46,745 nucleotides of DNA, from contig JAJYSV010000030.1 of assembly GCA_021793405.1 (NCBI GenBank), positions 1-46,745 of the forward strand. Direction: 5' to 3'. Shown here one piece after another: positions 43,456-46,745 of this stretch. This DNA comes from Acidobacteriota bacterium (GTDB lineage: Bacteria > Acidobacteriota > Terriglobia > Terriglobales > Acidobacteriaceae). The notes below the pieces were generated by a model. The model did not search any database and was not told the DNA's origin. It saw nothing but the letters and a program-made list of their open reading frames with translations. The stretch's first letter is position 1; each line of letters opens with the position of its first letter. The translations under genes and the position numbers were made by a program.

Positions 43456-43721
43456 TTTTTCTTATTCTCCTTTAGCTTGATTCGTTTCTGGACGAACTCG
43501 AAGAGAAACTCCTGAGCTTCGCGCCGTTGGCCATTCTGAAGCATGTAGCGGAAGTGAAATTTCCATATCCTGCCAAGGCGGGAGTATCGGACAAACAGCC
43601 GAATTACGTGCCGGAGTTCCCGCGGATCAGGAATTTAAAACCCTTCATAGCGGATCGCTGTTTCGGCGATTGCAGTCAATTGGTCAATGACCATCCGATG
43701 CACGATCCCGCGACCTTTCAC
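43452..43721 (-). pseudogene. small frame interrupted by TAA between two unknown genes
   Basis: From a GTG overlapping the previous stop (GTGA), the minus strand reads VKGRGIVHRMVIDQLTAIAE, then TAIRYEGF, then a TAA, and in the same frame LRHVIRLFVRYSRLGRIWKF, LQNGQRREAQEFLFEFVQ and KLKENKKK, with a stop that overlaps the next start. Both junctions are tight overlaps, so a coding frame of about 90 codons is likely, broken by one stop codon. No family recognised. Confidence 0.4.
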
Positions 43722-44347
43722 CCCTCTACCACCTTGAAATAGGCCAGATGGAATTTCATCCATCGAAGGTGCGACTGCCATTCTTTTGACATCTCTGCAA
43801 ATTCAGAGCGTGGCGTAAATTTCAAAGAACTGCGGGTCGCGCGCTTCATGTTCCGCTCGAGCGATTTGATTACTGGCCCGGTTTGTTGCTTCCTTTTCTT
43901 GATCGCTGTCCGGTCGAGACCGAGAGTTTTCTTTGTTTTCGCGTCCTTGCGCCGGGCGTCGTGAACATTCCTGCGTAAGAGCTGCAGATTGACGCGGGCG
44001 GCGTAGATGGCAGCGCGAACCTCGATGGCACTCATCTCGACGCGGCCGCCGGTCGTTGCTATGTGCTTCATGCGGATCCAAAGCGCACGAATGCGATCCG
44101 TCATCGCGGGGCGATAAGTACCGTCGTCGAACCCACGCGGCAGTGGACACACTCTGAATGAATACGCGAACTCACAGGTTCCAAACTTTTCCCTGCTCAG
44201 AAGGGCGAGAACGAGAAAGTTGAGGCCGGGCCAGATGACCGACATCTGGGTTTTGGAGAGACGCATTTTGACCGCAGCTGGATCTGTGTCCATCGGACTC
44301 TTGAGCCTTACATGATGTGCGGGCATGTTGGCGCGCAGAGAACGCAC
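43718..44347 (-). CDS. unknown basic protein
   Basis: The product of up to 209 residues begins MRSLRANMPAHHVRLKSPMD and is rich in Arg and Lys, with LNFLVLALLSREKFGTCEFA, a helix-rich IEVRAAIYAARVNLQLLRRN and a very basic segment KTKKTLGLDRTAIKKRKQQT. No start signal is clear; the second Met at residue 8 is an alternative. It overlaps the small frame downstream by one GTGA. I recognise no family. Its basic charge suits nucleic-acid binding. Confidence 0.5.
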   Translation of the reverse strand: MRSLRANMPAHHVRLKSPMDTDPAAVKMRLSKTQMSVIWPGLNFLVLALLSREKFGTCEFAYSFRVCPLPRGFDDGTYRPAMTDRIRALWIRMKHIATTGGRVEMSAIEVRAAIYAARVNLQLLRRNVHDARRKDAKTKKTLGLDRTAIKKRKQQTGPVIKSLERNMKRATRSSLKFTPRSEFAEMSKEWQSHLRWMKFHLAYFKVVEG

Positions 44348-44788
44348 GTTAGGGGAGTTGGTGGCGTCGGAGCTCGGCTCGCCCGGCGAACGGTTCGAAG
44401 GGAACCCCTAATCCTACCCCTTATTGAAATAGAAAATCACGCGTCGTCACTGGATTGATAACTCTTCGGTAATCACGAACTCGGATTTCCGCTTCAAGTC
44501 GGCCTCTTTCCATCGTCAAAGCGCTTTTGAGAACAGCTTGAGTCTCTGCACGGTATCGATCATGTTAGAGGTTCACACAATCTCGGTTCATTGTTTCTGA
44601 CATTGCCGACACGTGCATCAACCTTCCATGCTTTCATGGTGCCGGAATTCGTGGTTTCAGGTACCGAGGGTCAAAAATCCACAAGGCGGGGCAGGGGTTA
44701 GCCGGAGTCGTCGCCAGCCGTAACACTACTTAACACAGACTCTAACCTTACGAACACCGCGCCACGGGAATAGACCCATAGGCAGGGA
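44348..44788. other. non-coding stretch
   Basis: I see no convincing gene, RNA or repeat in these 441 bases. Confidence 0.4.
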
Positions 44789-45034
44789 ATGCCGACAAGG
44801 GACGGTAGGAAGAGAAAAGCGGCACGGAACGGGGGTGAATTCCTCTTTTTGCCTTTGCCGATTATTGATATAGGACCGTCATGTCGTTTCAACCATCGAG
44901 CATTCGAGCGTTTCAAACGCTTTAGGCAGCATGTGAAGGAGATCGCGCTGCACGATCATTTGTCGGATTACCGCCTCGCTTTCGACGAAATGAATTATCC
45001 GTTGGGGCTCGTCTCGGGAACGATCTCATGGTGA
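44789..45034 (+). CDS. unknown small frame, possibly a 3' gene remnant
   Basis: The last half of this 81-residue frame, AFERFKRFRQHVKEIALHDH, then LSDYRLAFDEMNYPLGLV and SGTISW, has the look of real coding sequence. It loosely recalls the end of plasmid replication initiators, which have a similar DYRxxxD segment. The first half (MPTRDGRKRKAARNGG) is low in information. No good start is seen, so it may be a remnant. It ends five bases before the convergent ImmA/IrrE gene. Confidence 0.3.
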   Translation: MPTRDGRKRKAARNGGEFLFLPLPIIDIGPSCRFNHRAFERFKRFRQHVKEIALHDHLSDYRLAFDEMNYPLGLVSGTISW

Positions 45035-45038
45035 GATG

Positions 45039-45599
45039 TCAATAAACGGAGCGTCGATGCCGGATACGCGCGCCGCTGCCGTTAATACGCATGCGAAGCA
45101 AAGGCAAGCTGACTTCATAATGCGAACATGCGGTCTCGTCATCGAATCCTTGCCGCAGGATATGAAGGGCGGATTCGTCGGAGATGAGGATCGTAGCGCC
45201 AAGCCAACTCGCTTCCTCTTCGAGTTCGCGGTCACGATTTCGGCAGCCCGAGTTGTCGATCGGGTATGTAAAGGGATGGCCAAGCAGGACATGCGAGATT
45301 TCGTGCGACAAGTTGCTGCGTTGCCTGTACGGATGGTGGGAATCGTTATGGACGATGATGCGCTTGCTGGTGTCGAACCGGATTGTGGTCGCAGAAAAAG
45401 CCTCCGAATCCGTGATCGAAAGCTGCCGAACGGCTTGTGGATTCTCCTTAGCAAAAGCCGACAATGGCACGATCTCAATTTCAAGCCGCTGCGCAATAAT
45501 CTCCAGATCGATCGGCGCATAAGGTGGGCGATCCTGCCCGCGCCGCAGTCGTATCGCTAACCTGTTGGCGCTTGCCTTGAAACCTCGCCTGAGGCTCAT
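45039..45599 (-). CDS. ImmA/IrrE-type metallopeptidase
   Basis: The 186-residue product has the zinc-protease motif SHEISHVLLGHP (HExxH), preceded by RFDTSKRIIVHNDSHHPYRQ and followed by RELEEEASWLGATILI with the third-ligand Glu region. This is the ImmA/IrrE family, which often cleaves an XRE-type repressor made by the neighbouring gene. The start overlaps the end of the XRE gene by four bases, so the pair is one unit. It could act as a switch for the locus on its right. Confidence 0.85.
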   Translation of the reverse strand: MSLRRGFKASANRLAIRLRRGQDRPPYAPIDLEIIAQRLEIEIVPLSAFAKENPQAVRQLSITDSEAFSATTIRFDTSKRIIVHNDSHHPYRQRSNLSHEISHVLLGHPFTYPIDNSGCRNRDRELEEEASWLGATILISDESALHILRQGFDDETACSHYEVSLPLLRMRINGSGARIRHRRSVY

Positions 45600-45952
45600 T
45601 TTTCCGGTCCCCTAAATCGCTTATAGGCTGCTTTTAATATCTCTTCGATTGCCTCAGCGCTTTTCCGGTTCAGGCTCTTGTCGGCTCTCAGAACGGCAGT
45701 GATCTGGGCGATCGGTTCTGCTTCCTTCTTCTTAGAGCCCTTTGCTGGAATAAACATCTCTGCCCTCAAGCCGGACCACCTCAACAACGCTCCTAATCCG
45801 TCAATATCCGGCCCTTTTCCTTGCGACATGCGGGTTAACGTGGAGGCGCTAACTCCTGCTTCTGCAGCAACTTCCTTCCAGGTCATTCCCATTGCCAATC
45901 GTTGGCTATCGAGTGCCGCCCGGAATGCCTCGGTGTCGAAATTTTCTGTCAT
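45596..45952 (-). CDS. XRE-family helix-turn-helix regulator
   Basis: The 118-residue product has a clear XRE HTH: AMGMTWKEVAAEAGVSASTL followed by TRMSQGKGPDIDGLGALLRW. The C-terminal half is basic (PAKGSKKKEAEP, then AIEEILKAAYKRFRG). Start at 45952 because GGAGGAGAATGG lies just before that ATG; the longer frame has no signal. It is divergent from the multiubiquitin gene at 46064, so their promoters share about 110 bases. It is likely the repressor that the adjacent ImmA/IrrE peptidase may inactivate. Confidence 0.85.
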   Translation of the reverse strand: MTENFDTEAFRAALDSQRLAMGMTWKEVAAEAGVSASTLTRMSQGKGPDIDGLGALLRWSGLRAEMFIPAKGSKKKEAEPIAQITAVLRADKSLNRKSAEAIEEILKAAYKRFRGPEK

Positions 45953-46063
45953 CCATTCTCCTCCAGAAATTGCGATATTGCAATTGCGCGTCACTTGTGC
46001 AATTATGATCCTGCGATTCGAGTTTAGCAACCGCTGACCTCAGTCGCAATCGAGGAGGCGAAA

Positions 46064-46363
46064 ATGGAACAAACTCAGTCATCTTCACCCGAACTGCACG
46101 GCCATCATCATCCGCACCATCAGCCAAGCCCCGAGACCGTGGAATTCCACGTCAATGAAAAGCACGTTCGGATGGAGGGCCACACGCATACCGGGCTCCA
46201 GATCAAGGAGGCGGCAAAAGCCCAAGGGGTCAAAATCGAGCTCGATTTTCTCCTTTACCTGCTTCGCCATCACCAACCAAACCAGCTGATCGCCGACGGC
46301 GAAGACGTGCACCTTACGCACGAGAGCCGGTTCCACGCGATCGCGGATGACGACAATTCGTGA
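46064..46363 (+). CDS. multiubiquitin-domain protein (single ubiquitin-like fold)
   Basis: The 99-residue product has a His-rich start (HGHHHPHHQ) and then one ubiquitin-like domain of the multiubiquitin type: VEFHVNEKHVRMEGHTHTGL, QIKEAAKAQGVKIELDFLLY, LIADGEDVHLTHESRFHAIA. It ends in DDDNS with no C-terminal glycine. GAGGAGG precedes the ATG. The next gene is an E2-like protein, so this is the modifier of a bacterial ubiquitin-like conjugation system. Activating enzyme and JAB peptidase, if present, lie beyond the window. Confidence 0.8.
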   Translation: MEQTQSSSPELHGHHHPHHQPSPETVEFHVNEKHVRMEGHTHTGLQIKEAAKAQGVKIELDFLLYLLRHHQPNQLIADGEDVHLTHESRFHAIADDDNS

Positions 46364-46375
46364 GGTCTGTTGGCC

Positions 46376-46630
46376 ATGACGCCGGAAGTGCAGGAAGCAA
46401 TTAAAGAGATTTCCGAAGCGTACCCGGATTGCCGGATCGATTCCGTGGATGACGGTGAAGGCGGTGCTGTCGTAACGGTGCAGGACATCCCGCTCGATGG
46501 CTCGCTATACGTGCAGACGCACACGTGGGTCGGGTTTCATATTACCCACACCTATCCGTATGCGGATGTCTATCCGCATTTTGTTAGGCACGATCTGAGC
46601 CGGCGTGATGGGAAGGCGCTAGTACCGTGA
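46376..46630 (+). CDS. E2-like protein (prokaryotic E2 family E type), apparently short
   Basis: The 84-residue product begins MTPEVQEAIKEISEAYPDC and has DDGEGGAVVTVQDIPLDG, THTWVGFHITHTYPYADVYP and HFVRHDLSRRDGKAL, which I recognise as the family-E type E2 fold found beside multiubiquitin genes. Family members usually run on for another 35-45 residues; here a TGA at 46628-46630 ends the frame. The only cysteine is in YPDC near the start, so no E2-type catalytic cysteine is visible. ATG at 46376 is 12 bases after the modifier gene. Confidence 0.75.
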   Translation: MTPEVQEAIKEISEAYPDCRIDSVDDGEGGAVVTVQDIPLDGSLYVQTHTWVGFHITHTYPYADVYPHFVRHDLSRRDGKALVP

Positions 46631-46745
46631 CCGCATAAATGAGTAATTCATTTTCCGGCGCGCGTGTTTTCTGGTGAACTTCCAGCGGATAGTGATGTGA
46701 TCGCTATTCGCACGTCGATTACACGCTTTGGTCTGACGGCGCAGG
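46631..46745. other. right edge of the window, unassigned
   Basis: None of the three + frames carries on the E2 family's usual C-terminal pattern (a Trp-containing strand, then SRRSNRW-like residues). One frame reads RYSHVDYTLWSDGA at the very edge without recognisable relation. A start of the next gene could lie here. Confidence 0.3.

Overview
The window looks like a chromosomal segment of a dissimilatory sulfur-metabolising member of the Acidobacteriota, similar to the uncultured acidobacterial sulfate/sulfite reducers known from peatland and sediment genomes. That assignment is an inference. It rests on the co-occurrence of a reductive-type dsrAB-dsrD with dsrL in one locus, a second dsrMK pair, remnants of a TonB-dependent receptor with an acidobacterial-style C-terminus, and the overall GC-rich codon use. 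No rRNA or other phylogenetic marker is present.

Layout. 1-5.9 kb: carbon and stress genes (a baeRF-type fragment, a malic enzyme fused to a phosphotransacetylase-like domain, a tandem universal stress protein, citrate synthase) and a decayed siroheme-synthase N-domain. 6.0-7.7 kb: a cytidylate-kinase-like protein overlapping a membrane protein built of RT-heptad repeats. 8.0-10.4 kb: sat, divergent from a HTH/Cys-cluster/receiver-like regulator. 10.8-19.1 kb: aprBA, two small metal-cluster proteins and qmoABC. 19.5-38.4 kb: one long run of dsr genes on the + strand: dsrA, dsrB, dsrD, a helical Glu/His-rich protein, dsrL, dsrC, an RsbRD-N-like gene, dsrMKJOP, dsrM2K2, a uroporphyrinogen methyltransferase, an outer-membrane barrel, dsrN and a CoA-disulfide-reductase-like flavoprotein with a rhodanese domain. 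38.4-42.0 kb: a gene graveyard with a DoxX-like tail, a truncated IS3-family element, a frameshifted GH71/99-like glycosidase, a TonB-receptor tail and a truncated SDR. 42.1 kb: tRNA-Leu(CAG), followed by clustered repeats and an accessory region of unknown genes. 45.0-46.7 kb: ImmA/IrrE peptidase and XRE regulator, divergent from a multiubiquitin-domain gene and an E2-like gene that ends the window.

How it works together. Sat activates sulfate to APS, AprBA reduces APS to sulfite with electrons from QmoABC, and DsrAB reduces sulfite onto DsrC as a trisulfide, which DsrMKJOP (and perhaps DsrMK2) reduces with membrane electrons. DsrL can exchange electrons between NAD(P)H and DsrAB. CobA and DsrN contribute to siroheme synthesis and amidation. 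No dsrEFH is seen. DsrD points to the reductive direction, while DsrL leaves open a reversible (oxidative or disproportionating) use.

The two most interesting observations are (i) a shared palindrome GTGA-N6-TCAC of CRP/FNR type in front of aprBA, dsrA, the universal stress protein and citrate synthase, suggesting one regulon joining sulfur respiration and central carbon flow, and (ii) a small ubiquitin-like/E2 conjugation locus at the right edge.
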